A program made the position numbers and the translations under genes. From the NCBI RefSeq assembly GCF_014805825.1, contig NZ_CP061941.1, positions 3,596,001 through 3,660,000 on the forward strand: a stretch of 64,000 bases of DNA. Reading direction: 5' to 3'. The stretch comes from Marinomonas algicola (GTDB lineage Bacteria; Pseudomonadota; Gammaproteobacteria; Pseudomonadales; Marinomonadaceae). The notes under the pieces are model-generated. The model had not been told where the DNA came from, searched no databases, and was given only the letters and a program-made list of their open reading frames with translations. Shown one piece after another: positions 18,880 through 27,069 of this stretch. Each line of letters starts with the position of its first letter. The first letter of the stretch is position 1.

Positions 18880-19888
18880 ACTCATTCACTCATCTAGCAT
18901 TCCAGATGGGACACCGAAAATACTCATTGTAGATGATGAGCCTACAAACCTGCGCGTTCTTAGGCACATATTGAATGATGATTACCGCTTATTTTTCGCC
19001 AAAAATGGTGTTGAAGCATTGCGCCTTGTTGAGTCTGAGAAACCCAATTTAATCTTGCTCGATGTGATGATGCCTGAAATGACTGGGTATGATGTCTGCG
19101 CTTATTTGAAGCAATCGAATGATACAAAACACATCCCTATTATTTTTGTTTCCGCTCTCAATGAAGAATCAGATGAAGAAAAAGGCTTTGAACTTGGTGC
19201 TGTGGATTACATCACTAAACCGGTCGCACCAGCCCTAGTCAAAGCACGTGTAAAAACGCATTTATCGCTTGTTCAATCCGATGAATTAAAACGCACTCGA
19301 TTACAAGTCATTCAACGTTTAGGAAAAGCGTCTGAATATAAAGATAATGAAACGGGCCAACACGTTATTCGCATGAGCCTCTATGCAAAAGAACTGTCGC
19401 TTGAATTCGGCTTATCGAAATTTCAGGCCGATAAAATACTCAATGCATCACCTATGCATGATATTGGAAAGATAGGCATTCCTGACCACATTTTGTTAAA
19501 GCCAGGTAAACTGACAGTAGAAGAATTTGAGGTGATGAAACAGCACCCTCATATTGGTGAAGCGATTCTTGGAGAGTCGGATTCTGAGCTCATTGAATTA
19601 GCAAAGTCGATTGCTATTAGCCACCATGAGAAATGGGACGGCACAGGCTACCCCTATGGATTATCTGGTGAAGATATTCCCCTTGAAGGGCGTATCGTTG
19701 CTATCGCCGATGTATTTGATGCACTTACAACCGTTCGACCATATAAGCGAGCCTGGACAGTGAAGGAAGCAACCGATTATATTTACTCTCAAAGTGGCAA
19801 GCACTTCGACCCAAATTTAGTTGAATGCCTTCCCCGTGTTCTAGACACTTTTATGACTATTATGGAGGAGTGGGGAGAGGATTCATAA
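18866..19888 (+). CDS. Response regulator with HD-GYP c-di-GMP phosphodiesterase domain
   Basis: This 340-residue protein has a receiver domain (residues 15-135, phosphoacceptor in LLDVMMPEMTG near 64) fused to an HD-GYP domain. The HD pair is in MHDIGKIG near 198, HHEKWDGTGYP follows near 252, and DVFDALTTVRPYK comes after. HD-GYP proteins with these residues hydrolyse c-di-GMP. It starts inside the end of the hybrid kinase gene, so the kinase's Hpt domain is the likely phosphate donor. The output would be lower c-di-GMP and altered motility or biofilm. The pairing is inferred from overlap. Confidence 0.92.
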   Translation: MSNSKLIHSSSIPDGTPKILIVDDEPTNLRVLRHILNDDYRLFFAKNGVEALRLVESEKPNLILLDVMMPEMTGYDVCAYLKQSNDTKHIPIIFVSALNEESDEEKGFELGAVDYITKPVAPALVKARVKTHLSLVQSDELKRTRLQVIQRLGKASEYKDNETGQHVIRMSLYAKELSLEFGLSKFQADKILNASPMHDIGKIGIPDHILLKPGKLTVEEFEVMKQHPHIGEAILGESDSELIELAKSIAISHHEKWDGTGYPYGLSGEDIPLEGRIVAIADVFDALTTVRPYKRAWTVKEATDYIYSQSGKHFDPNLVECLPRVLDTFMTIMEEWGEDS

Positions 19889-19917
19889 AACCCATTTAGA
19901 AAGCCCTCTGTTGTTGA

Positions 19918-20433
19918 CTAGAATGACGCATAAAGCCTTACAATACCTGATGCGGCCGACATATCACCCACAATCCAAATCTGTTCAAAGGAATGACTTT
20001 CAGGTACATCAATATGATGTTGTAATGCTACGATTTGGTCTGATGTCCAAGCAGGATGGGCATTTCTAATGACCAGCCATACGCGTTCACTTTGATATTG
20101 CTTTTTAGCCTTATTAGCCAAAATACGGTTCAACGCGCTTAATAATCGATCGTCAGCAGGAATACTGTCTAACGCTTTTAATGATTCACGAGTGCTGTCT
20201 GTCAGCTCTCTCCCTAAGATCATCATGGCTTCGGCTTCACTACCGTATAGATGGGCTATTTCTAGATCTAAACGGCGGCCTTCATATTCACAAGAAACAT
20301 CAGGACGAATCGGTCTATTATGCCAAATATGGCGAATTTCCTTCCCTGTATCGTGCTCATAACAACGCATAAACAGCTTAGCCGCCTCATGTTCTAAACG
20401 AATTTTTTCAGCTTCGCTACCGGATAGAGTCAC
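19918..20433 (-). CDS. Hypothetical protein, possible nuclease-like fold
   Basis: This is a 171-residue soluble protein that I do not recognise. It has an acidic-basic helix at the start (EAEKIRLEHEAAKLF), then RPDVSCEYEGRRLDLEIAHLYG, with a lysine-rich helix AKKQYQSERVWLVIRNAHPAW after residue 110. The order PD...LDLEIA...helix...VWLVI resembles a PD-(D/E)xK nuclease core, but the expected lysine after the Glu is missing, so this is only a resemblance. No signal peptide or membrane segment. It is monocistronic, converging with the HD-GYP gene with a 29-bp gap. Confidence 0.6.
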   Translation of the reverse strand: MTLSGSEAEKIRLEHEAAKLFMRCYEHDTGKEIRHIWHNRPIRPDVSCEYEGRRLDLEIAHLYGSEAEAMMILGRELTDSTRESLKALDSIPADDRLLSALNRILANKAKKQYQSERVWLVIRNAHPAWTSDQIVALQHHIDVPESHSFEQIWIVGDMSAASGIVRLYASF

Positions 20434-20597
20434 TTTATACTTCCCCTTTCAGTCACTTAGTTTGGATCTAGCCACACACTTTAAACCTAGCACTGCCAAG
20501 GATTAACATGACAATCGATTCTTCCGAGCTGAAGGCATTACCTCAATTAATGCATCACTCAGTATTCATTCATTTACAGCACGGTTTATACATAGTG

Positions 20598-21164
20598 CTA
20601 TGGTACTCGCACTGGTTTTGAAATGGCTCTTCCTGTTGCATCAAAGAAAGGGTTTGGCTTGCTTTTACCTAACACTTTCCATATAAGTAATTTTCGCATC
20701 ATACGAAAAAAAATGCGCTTTTCTGACAACTTACCTGCCATCGCTTTTGGCAAAGGTTGTTCTAAACCTGTTTCAAACACATTGCCCATAATAGGGCCAA
20801 TAATGGCATTTACATCCTGATCGTCTGCAATAAAAGAAGGCAATAAACCCACTAAAGGAATCTTAGCACTCGCCGTATTGCCAATCGGTGTATTACAACA
20901 ATTTGTGTACCAACGATATGCCCCTTTATCGGTTAACTTTAAGGATTTAACTTGATCAATGCCTTGTTCAATAGTGACGTACGCTGGCGCTATTTGAAAA
21001 ATATCGCTGCCACCAAATGCGTTTAATAAATCTGAGTTCAAGTGATGTGCGAATTTTTGACAACTTTGGCAATAGCACACCAACCGATTGCCTTTCCTCA
21101 GATTAATGCCATGAACCCGCCCGGTCACTTTTCCACATCCACATTGCAATAATAGTTCTTTCAT
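20598..21164 (-). CDS. DUF6151/GFA-like zinc-binding protein
   Basis: This 188-residue protein starts with a CGCGKVTG cluster and then CYCQSCQKF near residue 31, with a CC pair in YTNCCNTPIG near 89. These are the metal-binding cysteines of the GFA (glutathione-dependent formaldehyde-activating enzyme-like) fold. The long C-terminal part (residues 95-188) is not found in simple GFA proteins and fits what I remember as DUF6151. The catalytic role is unknown. It is on its own, with its start at ATG 21164. Confidence 0.7.
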   Translation of the reverse strand: MKELLLQCGCGKVTGRVHGINLRKGNRLVCYCQSCQKFAHHLNSDLLNAFGGSDIFQIAPAYVTIEQGIDQVKSLKLTDKGAYRWYTNCCNTPIGNTASAKIPLVGLLPSFIADDQDVNAIIGPIMGNVFETGLEQPLPKAMAGKLSEKRIFFRMMRKLLIWKVLGKSKPNPFFDATGRAISKPVRVP

Positions 21165-21252
21165 ATTTTACTCGCTGTTTAGTAAGTGAATTTTTTATCG
21201 ACTATTAATACTTACTGTTAGATCCAAAGTCTTACTCTAGATGCAGAGTTCA

Positions 21253-21846
21253 TTAAGCAAAGACAGCCGCAAAATTCTGTAACTCAGCAAGATGACTTGG
21301 TTTATTTTTTAAAATAATGTCTTCATGGATTTTTAAAATCACACACTTAAGCATGTCTGTATTATTTTTGAAGCCATGCTCTTTAGACAAAGACGCCATC
21401 TCATTCAGGCTGCTCTGACTTACTTTCATGGAAAGCCTCTTAGAAGATCGTGCTTTCGCAAAATCGTAATGCAATAGGCTTGATAGATTCTTCACACCGT
21501 AACGCTGTGAATTTAAAGCATGTAAATAGTATAGGATCAACGCTTTGCCAAAACTCTCTGGTAAAGCGGGATTAATCCGATGAGAAGCAAACAATAAAAT
21601 GTCTAAATAATGAGCCGGTAAGCGGACATCCACAGAGTATCGAGACGCATCATAGTCCGATTTTATTTTCACCGCGGTTTGAGCGGGCACATTCAATGCT
21701 TTATCACAGCTATTACACACAGCCACTAATACTTTTTTACTGACTTGATCCCCCAAGCGAACATCTTTTAGTTTATAGCTTGCTTGAGAAAAACCACAAT
21801 TAGAACACTCTACCTCTTGTTGATCATCTTCTTTCACTATCTTCAC
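21253..21846 (-). CDS. Zinc-ribbon protein with ribbon-helix-helix-like C-terminus
   Basis: This is a 197-residue protein. The N-terminus has two CxxC knuckles about 30 residues apart (CSNCGF near 14, CNSCDK near 44), like the MqsA/YgiT zinc ribbon. Two later segments look like ribbon-helix-helix units: YSVDVRLPAHYLDILLFAS (about 70-90) and KRLSMKVSQSSLNEMASL (about 135-152) followed by helices. It may bind DNA as a regulator. No toxin partner lies beside it; the neighbours are a DUF6151 gene and an SDR gene. Domain calls are by eye. Confidence 0.6.
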   Translation of the reverse strand: MKIVKEDDQQEVECSNCGFSQASYKLKDVRLGDQVSKKVLVAVCNSCDKALNVPAQTAVKIKSDYDASRYSVDVRLPAHYLDILLFASHRINPALPESFGKALILYYLHALNSQRYGVKNLSSLLHYDFAKARSSKRLSMKVSQSSLNEMASLSKEHGFKNNTDMLKCVILKIHEDIILKNKPSHLAELQNFAAVFA

Positions 21847-21939
21847 AGTTCAGCTCCATTAAAATGATTAAAAAGTTTGTCTCGCTATCGGTTTAAAATG
21901 GCCATGTTAACCGACTAAAACGACTGTGTTTCTATTCAC

Positions 21940-22692
21940 TTACAAACCGCCAGAAGCATCAATAAAAGTACCGGTCACAAATGAGGATTTCTCACTGGCT
22001 AACCATAATATCGCTTCCGCGATTTCAATCGCTTGTCCCCCTCTTTGTAACGGTATGTTCGATTTTAGCCGATCGACTCTATCCGCCTCCCCACCACTAG
22101 CATGCATGTCTGTGTAAATTAACCCAGGTCGAACAGCATTCACTCGAATACCATCGGCGGCTACTTCCATGGCCAAACCTCGGGTCATAGAGTCCATCGC
22201 CCCTTTCGAGGCCGCGTAATCAATATATTCGTTAGGAGAACCCGTTTGCGCGGCTTTAGAAGACACATTCACAATAGAGCCTCCTTTTCCACCTAGCGAC
22301 TGAGACATCCGCTTTATGGCCTGTTGTGAACATAAAAAACTGCTCATAACATTGGTTCGTAATACATCCAGAAAGCGCGCCTCTGAAATTCCATCAAAAC
22401 GTGATTGAGTCCGCAAAATACCGGCGTTATTTACTAATACCGTTAAAGCACCCCACTTTTGGTCTACCTGATCGAATAGGCGCTCAACATCACTTGAATT
22501 GGAAACATCGGCTTGTACTGTAAGACACTCACCACCAGCGTCTCGTATCGATTGCTTAACCTGATCCGCGGCTGTTCTATTTGAATGATAATTAATACAT
22601 ACAGCGTACCCATTCTGTGCAAACAATTTTGCCGTGGCCGCACCAATACCTCGACTACCACCCGTAATAACAACCACTTTTTGATCTTTCAT
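21940..22692 (-). CDS. Short-chain dehydrogenase/reductase (YgfF-like)
   Basis: This 250-residue classical SDR has the nucleotide-binding GGSRGIGAA (residues 11-19), NNAG near 88, the catalytic Ser in VNVSS, and YxxxK in YIDYAASKGA near 156. The C-terminal part HASGGEADRVDRLKSNIPLQRGG strongly resembles E. coli YgfF. The charge after strand 2 (NYHSNRT) suggests NADP(H). The substrate is unknown. It is divergent from the methyltransferase gene 115 bp away. Confidence 0.9.
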   Translation of the reverse strand: MKDQKVVVITGGSRGIGAATAKLFAQNGYAVCINYHSNRTAADQVKQSIRDAGGECLTVQADVSNSSDVERLFDQVDQKWGALTVLVNNAGILRTQSRFDGISEARFLDVLRTNVMSSFLCSQQAIKRMSQSLGGKGGSIVNVSSKAAQTGSPNEYIDYAASKGAMDSMTRGLAMEVAADGIRVNAVRPGLIYTDMHASGGEADRVDRLKSNIPLQRGGQAIEIAEAILWLASEKSSFVTGTFIDASGGL

Positions 22693-22807
22693 AGACCAAT
22701 TCCTTCCTTTTATGTAGATAGCATTTTGTAGATGAATTTAATTACTTCGCAAAATACACAACCTGATATATGATGCGCGTCATCCATTTCTCTAGTGACA
22801 ACCCAAT

Positions 22808-23551
22808 ATGTCTTTTAATGCGTTATATACCGATTTATCAAGTTATTATGATCTGATGTGTGCAGACATTGATTATCACCAACAAAGCATCAGTATTAAA
22901 AGACTGCACTCACTCTTTGGCAACAAAGGTAATCGACATCTCGACCTTGCCTGCGGAACAGGTCCACATGTAAAGTATTTTTCTGACTTTGATTATCAAA
23001 GCAGTGGATTAGATATTAATCAACCCATGCTTGATATTGCAACTCTACGTTGCCCACAATCTCACTTTAGCTTACAAGACATGTGCCACTTTAAAACAGA
23101 AGCACCGCTAGACCTAATTACCTGCTTTCTTTATTCGATTCATTACAGTGGCAATACACTGAGATTAAAAGAGTGCATTGAAAACACTCATGCGGCTCTG
23201 ACGGCAGGAGGCGTATTTTGCTTTAATGCCGTTGATAAAGACAAAATTGATAATCTATCTTTTGTAAAGCATAGTGTGCAACAAGGCGAAGACTTTTTTA
23301 CCTTTGCTTCAAAGTGGTATTACAAGGGAGAAGGTGATGCACAAACATTAGATGTGAGAATAGAAAAAACCAACCAGGGTCAAACTCAATATTGGCAAGA
23401 CTCCCACCCTATGGTTGCCATTAGTTTTGAGCAACTAACGACGTTATTAGCGCCCTATTTCGACGTGCAAATTTTTGAACATGACTACGAAAAAATCATT
23501 CCTTGGAATGGGGGTTCTGGCAATGCCATTTTTACCTGTATCAAACGATAA
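22808..23551 (+). CDS. Class I SAM-dependent methyltransferase
   Basis: This 247-residue protein has a Rossmann-type AdoMet fold: motif I DLACGTGPH near residue 46, acidic end of strand 2 SGLDIN near 66, and motif II-like DLITCFLYSIHY near 98. The length and sequence resemble small-molecule methyltransferases rather than rRNA enzymes. The substrate cannot be told. It is monocistronic and converges on a DUF1330-type gene across a region with an 8-bp tandem repeat. Confidence 0.85.
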   Translation: MSFNALYTDLSSYYDLMCADIDYHQQSISIKRLHSLFGNKGNRHLDLACGTGPHVKYFSDFDYQSSGLDINQPMLDIATLRCPQSHFSLQDMCHFKTEAPLDLITCFLYSIHYSGNTLRLKECIENTHAALTAGGVFCFNAVDKDKIDNLSFVKHSVQQGEDFFTFASKWYYKGEGDAQTLDVRIEKTNQGQTQYWQDSHPMVAISFEQLTTLLAPYFDVQIFEHDYEKIIPWNGGSGNAIFTCIKR

Positions 23552-23614
23552 CGCGCTTTCTACAATTGGCGGGTTGAAACCACTGGATGCCGAAGGCGCG
23601 TTTAGGCCGTTTAA

Positions 23615-23646
23615 TTCGTTATTTCGTTATTTCGTTATTTCGTTAT
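23615..23646. repeat. Tandem repeat TTCGTTAT x4
   Basis: Four perfect copies of an 8-bp unit lie between the methyltransferase stop and the stop of the convergent DUF1330-like gene, whose TAA (23643-23645, minus strand) lies inside the last copy. Copy number may vary by slippage without changing either protein. Confidence 0.9.
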
Positions 23647-23927
23647 GATATCAAGGTGACATGCTTTACTGACGCATCAAAAAATTTCGCTCTTACTTTT
23701 TCATAATCATCGTGACTAAAGAAATCATTCGACCGATCTTCAGAAGGAAAAGCCAAAACAAAAACGCGATTAATGGGTGTTCCAGATTCATTCATTAAGG
23801 TGTCCGATACCTTAAAATCATAACGAAAAAAACCACCGTATTCTTTTAATAACGCACTTATTCCGTCACGATATTGCTGATACAAGGCGTTATCAGACAC
23901 AAACAGACCAACACAATGCTCGAACAT
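23643..23927 (-). CDS. DUF1330-like small protein
   Basis: This is a 94-residue protein from ATG 23927, which has GGAAAGAG upstream; an 8-codon upstream start at 23951 is less likely. The order VGLFVSD...YQQYRDGISALLKEYGGFFRYDF...RVFVLAFPSEDRSNDFF...Y matches the ferredoxin-like DUF1330 fold, where the central FPS segment and the N-terminal strand pair. The function of the family is not settled. It belongs to a run of minus-strand accessory genes together with GFA, GNAT and the dioxygenase-like gene. Confidence 0.65.
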   Translation of the reverse strand: MFEHCVGLFVSDNALYQQYRDGISALLKEYGGFFRYDFKVSDTLMNESGTPINRVFVLAFPSEDRSNDFFSHDDYEKVRAKFFDASVKHVTLIS

Positions 23928-24014
23928 AATCTCTTTCCTTTTAAGTTCCATTTTACGATTAACTATGGCGAATCAAAATAGACCCAACCAGGATTCACTT
24001 CGTTACAATACCGG

Positions 24015-24422
24015 TTAAAATTGCCTATCAAATACCGTCACATTTTCGGGAATTTGAAACCAGTCTTGTTTTTCACTAACCCAAATATGAACGGTTGGCT
24101 GGATAATACTGGTATCGGATAAATTCGACGGTTTTAACTTAATTTTCTCAGGTTCAGCCGGATTAAAATGGTATATACGGTTACCGCACGTTGGGCAAAA
24201 TTTAGCTGAACTCACATTGCCGCTATCAGATGATCGACTCCATTCTTGCATCTCGCCTTCAAACTCAATGGTATTGGCATCCACCATCGCCGTGAGACTA
24301 AAGGCACTGGTCGAAAGCTTTTGACACGCTTTGCAATGACAAGCGGCAATTAAGTTTGGCGCGGACAAAAGAGTGTATTTAACACCGCCACATTGACAAG
24401 ATCCACTTATAGGGTATGGCAT
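24015..24422 (-). CDS. GFA-family zinc protein
   Basis: This 135-residue protein of the glutathione-dependent formaldehyde-activating enzyme fold has GSCQCGGVKY (residues 7-16), ACHCKACQKLS near 28, and FCPTCGNRIYHF near 95. These seven cysteines are the two metal sites of the family. Many members have no proven formaldehyde role. It is close to the GNAT gene (25-bp gap), so it may be cotranscribed downstream of it. Confidence 0.88.
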   Translation of the reverse strand: MPYPISGSCQCGGVKYTLLSAPNLIAACHCKACQKLSTSAFSLTAMVDANTIEFEGEMQEWSRSSDSGNVSSAKFCPTCGNRIYHFNPAEPEKIKLKPSNLSDTSIIQPTVHIWVSEKQDWFQIPENVTVFDRQF

Positions 24423-24447
24423 TTTCTTCTCCTATTTTATTCTTAGT

Positions 24448-24906
24448 TTACATAATTCGTTCCATAAAAACACTGTTTGGATCTAACGTGTAATCGGCAA
24501 AAGGACCACAATAAGTAAATCCATTTTTTAGATATAGACTGCGCGCAGGTTTAAAAAAATCCATTGAACCTGTTTCCAAACTCAATTTTTTATATTGTCT
24601 TTGTTGTGCCACATTCAGAACATAAGCAAGCAAATGTGAAGCCACGCCTTGATTACGCGCTTTTTCACTGGTTCTCATTGACTTCAGTTCGGCGTGATCT
24701 GAATCAAGCTCCTTCATCGCGATACAACCAACGACGTTACCATCAATTTCGGCGGCCCAAAAGGAAATAGAGTGATGCTTAAGGGATTCTGGATCAAGGG
24801 CGTGCACGCTTTCGGCAGGCGATGTCGCGTACATGTCAGCCAGATGTTCGTCTAATAGTGCTAATACCCCACCGTTTTCTAAATTATCAAGAGAAATAGA
24901 CAACAC
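24448..24906 (-). CDS. GNAT-family N-acetyltransferase
   Basis: This 152-residue acetyltransferase has the central strand AAEIDGNVVGCIAMKEL (about 51-67), then LKSMRTSEKARNQGVASHLL with the acetyl-CoA loop of R/Q-x-x-G-x-A type near residues 86-94. A late SMDFFKPARSLYLKNGF segment follows. Such proteins acetylate amines of small molecules or proteins. It lies 29 bp behind the dioxygenase-like gene on the same strand, so the two may be one transcript. The substrate is unknown. Confidence 0.88.
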   Translation of the reverse strand: MLSISLDNLENGGVLALLDEHLADMYATSPAESVHALDPESLKHHSISFWAAEIDGNVVGCIAMKELDSDHAELKSMRTSEKARNQGVASHLLAYVLNVAQQRQYKKLSLETGSMDFFKPARSLYLKNGFTYCGPFADYTLDPNSVFMERIM

Positions 24907-24935
24907 GTTATGTATCTCCTTAAAATCACAGCTAT

Positions 24936-25298
24936 CTAGTTTTGTTTAGTAGGAGTAAAACCTGTTAGATCCAAAGGATAAGACTGTCCTAGCCAACTGG
25001 CTCCTTGCGTATGATCTACATAATCATCCCCCGTTAATGGGTGCAAAAAGACATCGATGTCACCACGATTCAACATCAACCAAGGGATAAAATCACCAAA
25101 CGTCTCGGCGGCAAAAGAAAGCTGACAACTCCATAATGGATGAGGACCAACAGGACGTTGATGAAAACGGCCTACTTTTATAGGAAATGTCTCTAACGCG
25201 GCCTCAGCTATCTTCATTGCCGCTCCCATACTAGTGGCATCATTAAAATAAAGGTGAGCATGATAAGCCACAATATTACTACTCGGTATTGAAGACAT
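24936..25298 (-). CDS. DOPA 4,5-dioxygenase-family protein
   Basis: This is a 120-residue single-domain protein with conserved histidines in AYHAHLYF (residues 12-19), FHQRPVGPHPLWSCQL (about 43-58), and DVFLHPLTGDDYVDHT near 83-98. This pattern belongs to the DOPA 4,5-dioxygenase (DODA) family, where His residues bind Fe(II) for extradiol ring opening. Most bacterial members have no known substrate. It leads a short minus-strand run with GNAT and GFA genes. Confidence 0.88.
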   Translation of the reverse strand: MSSIPSSNIVAYHAHLYFNDATSMGAAMKIAEAALETFPIKVGRFHQRPVGPHPLWSCQLSFAAETFGDFIPWLMLNRGDIDVFLHPLTGDDYVDHTQGASWLGQSYPLDLTGFTPTKQN

Positions 25299-25373
25299 AA
25301 ATACTTTCTCTGTTACTCATTCGTAAATAGGTAATACGTTATTCAATCAGAATACCCTATTCAGCCCTCTTAT

Positions 25374-26819
25374 TTAAGACACTTTAATCAGCTCTTCTTT
25401 GCCAGAGGCAATGTCTTCAATTAACACCGCATCTTGATTACAAAAAGGTTGAGTGTTCAAACACGTTGGCGGTAACGCTTCTTCTTGAATGGGTTCAACT
25501 TTCGTTAACTCAGCTACGTGATACTGCAAGACAACCACCGCCAACAGGCCAAACACAACAGTCCCCACGGCTTGTCCGTAGAGCACACCAACAGCACCGA
25601 ACCAGTCAGATCCTAAATAGACAAAAGGTAGGGTACCGATCGTCGCTCTTCCTATACTTAAGACAGTCGAATAAAGCGGTTTACCTAAATTATTAAAAGA
25701 GGTATTGGCGACAAATATAGCCCCATTAAAAATATACGAGATAGCAATATAAGTACAAAAAGCACGTACTATGAGGGTAGCATCTCCCTGCAACCCAAAC
25801 CCTTGAATAATATAGTCTTGTAATAGGTACAATAAAATACAGACCAGTACGGTATAAACCGTCGTCACTATAAAAGAGTTTCTTAAGGTCTCTTTTACTC
25901 TGTCTACTCGTTCGGCGCCTAGGTTTTGCCCTAAAATCGGTCCCACGGCCCCAGATAATGCAAAAATCACCGCAAAACAAACAGGAATTAATCGACCAAT
26001 CACCGCAAATCCTGCAACGAAGTCTTCTCCAAATTGAGCAATACTGGTGGTCACAATGGCATTGGCAATTGGCGTCGCCGTATTGGTTAAAATAGCAGGT
26101 ACTGCAATTTTCAAAATAGCAGAAATGTGATCTAACCATAGATTGAAATTTGGAAGTTTTACTAAATTATGGTACTTAATCAAAGGGTAAAGCGAGAAAA
26201 ACAAAACAGCGAAGCGAGCAAACACCGACGCCAAAGCCGCTCCCTCCACATTCCAATTAAACCCAAAAATAAAAATTGGATCTAAGATGGCGTTAACAAT
26301 GCCGCCAGATAAGGTCGCCCACATAGAACGCTTTGCATCACCAGCAGACCGTAATCCAGCCCCTGCCACCATAGCCACGGCCAAGAAAGGACCACTAGGC
26401 AAAAGGATATGTAAGTAGGCTTGAGCTCTTTCGGCCGCTACGCCTTGAGCACCAATCAATGACAAAAGTTCAGGCGTAAAAACATACATAAACAAGGTAA
26501 ACATCAAGCTAATCGCAAAGGCTGTCACCATAACACTGCCACTGATCAACCTAGCCTGATCAAACTGTCCCGAACCAATGGCCTTTGACGTCAATGCGCC
26601 CATCGCAATGGACGTCCCAATGGAAACCGATGTCGAAAAAAACAATAACGTTCCCGCAAAACCGACAGCAGCGGCCAATTCAATTTGACCTAACATACTG
26701 ATAAAAAGCATGTCGATTAAGTCCACAACAAACAAGGCCATCAAACCAATGGAGCCAGATCCAGACATCACCAAAATATGGCGCATCGTTGAACCTTCAA
26801 CAAACTTAGCCTTTTGCAC
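25374..26819 (-). CDS. MATE-family efflux transporter
   Basis: This 481-residue protein has twelve hydrophobic segments in two related halves, typical of multidrug and toxin extrusion pumps driven by Na+ or H+. It begins VQKAKFVEGSTMRHILVMSG, and the inner-half motif appears as GGIVNAILDPIFIFGF. I placed the start at GTG 26819 because GGAGGAGG lies six bases before it; an open 20-codon extension with no Shine-Dalgarno lies upstream. The acidic tail (EDIASGKEELIKVS) is cytoplasmic. The substrate is unknown. It lies downstream of the amidase gene but has a 250-bp gap. Confidence 0.92.
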   Translation of the reverse strand: MQKAKFVEGSTMRHILVMSGSGSIGLMALFVVDLIDMLFISMLGQIELAAAVGFAGTLLFFSTSVSIGTSIAMGALTSKAIGSGQFDQARLISGSVMVTAFAISLMFTLFMYVFTPELLSLIGAQGVAAERAQAYLHILLPSGPFLAVAMVAGAGLRSAGDAKRSMWATLSGGIVNAILDPIFIFGFNWNVEGAALASVFARFAVLFFSLYPLIKYHNLVKLPNFNLWLDHISAILKIAVPAILTNTATPIANAIVTTSIAQFGEDFVAGFAVIGRLIPVCFAVIFALSGAVGPILGQNLGAERVDRVKETLRNSFIVTTVYTVLVCILLYLLQDYIIQGFGLQGDATLIVRAFCTYIAISYIFNGAIFVANTSFNNLGKPLYSTVLSIGRATIGTLPFVYLGSDWFGAVGVLYGQAVGTVVFGLLAVVVLQYHVAELTKVEPIQEEALPPTCLNTQPFCNQDAVLIEDIASGKEELIKVS

Positions 26820-27025
26820 TTTTTTCCTCCTCCAAAAATTGACTTCAGTTAACCTTGACGAACGTATCGACAAAAGCATAACAGACTATTATGGCAACTG
26901 AATTTAGAACAGGTCATAAAATTAGATGGGATTAATAGAAAAATTTGATATGACACCACGCGCAGTAGACAGCGTGGCTCAAGAACCGTAAAAAAACAAC
27001 GACCGTTACGTTCTGTAATACACTC

Positions 27026-27056
27026 GCTAGCACACCAAATAAGGTAATGTGCTAGC
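27026..27056. repeat. Hairpin between the amidase and MATE genes
   Basis: Arms GCTAGCACA and TGTGCTAGC with a 13-nt loop, 14 bp after the amidase stop. No T-run follows on the minus strand, so it is likely an mRNA-end structure and not a full intrinsic terminator. Confidence 0.6.
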
Positions 27057-27069
27057 AAACAACTCCCCG

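Noticed and set aside
26880..27069. Riboswitch before the MATE gene
   Set aside because: I looked for the usual pump-linked aptamers and saw no conserved core; only a small hairpin behind the amidase is clear.
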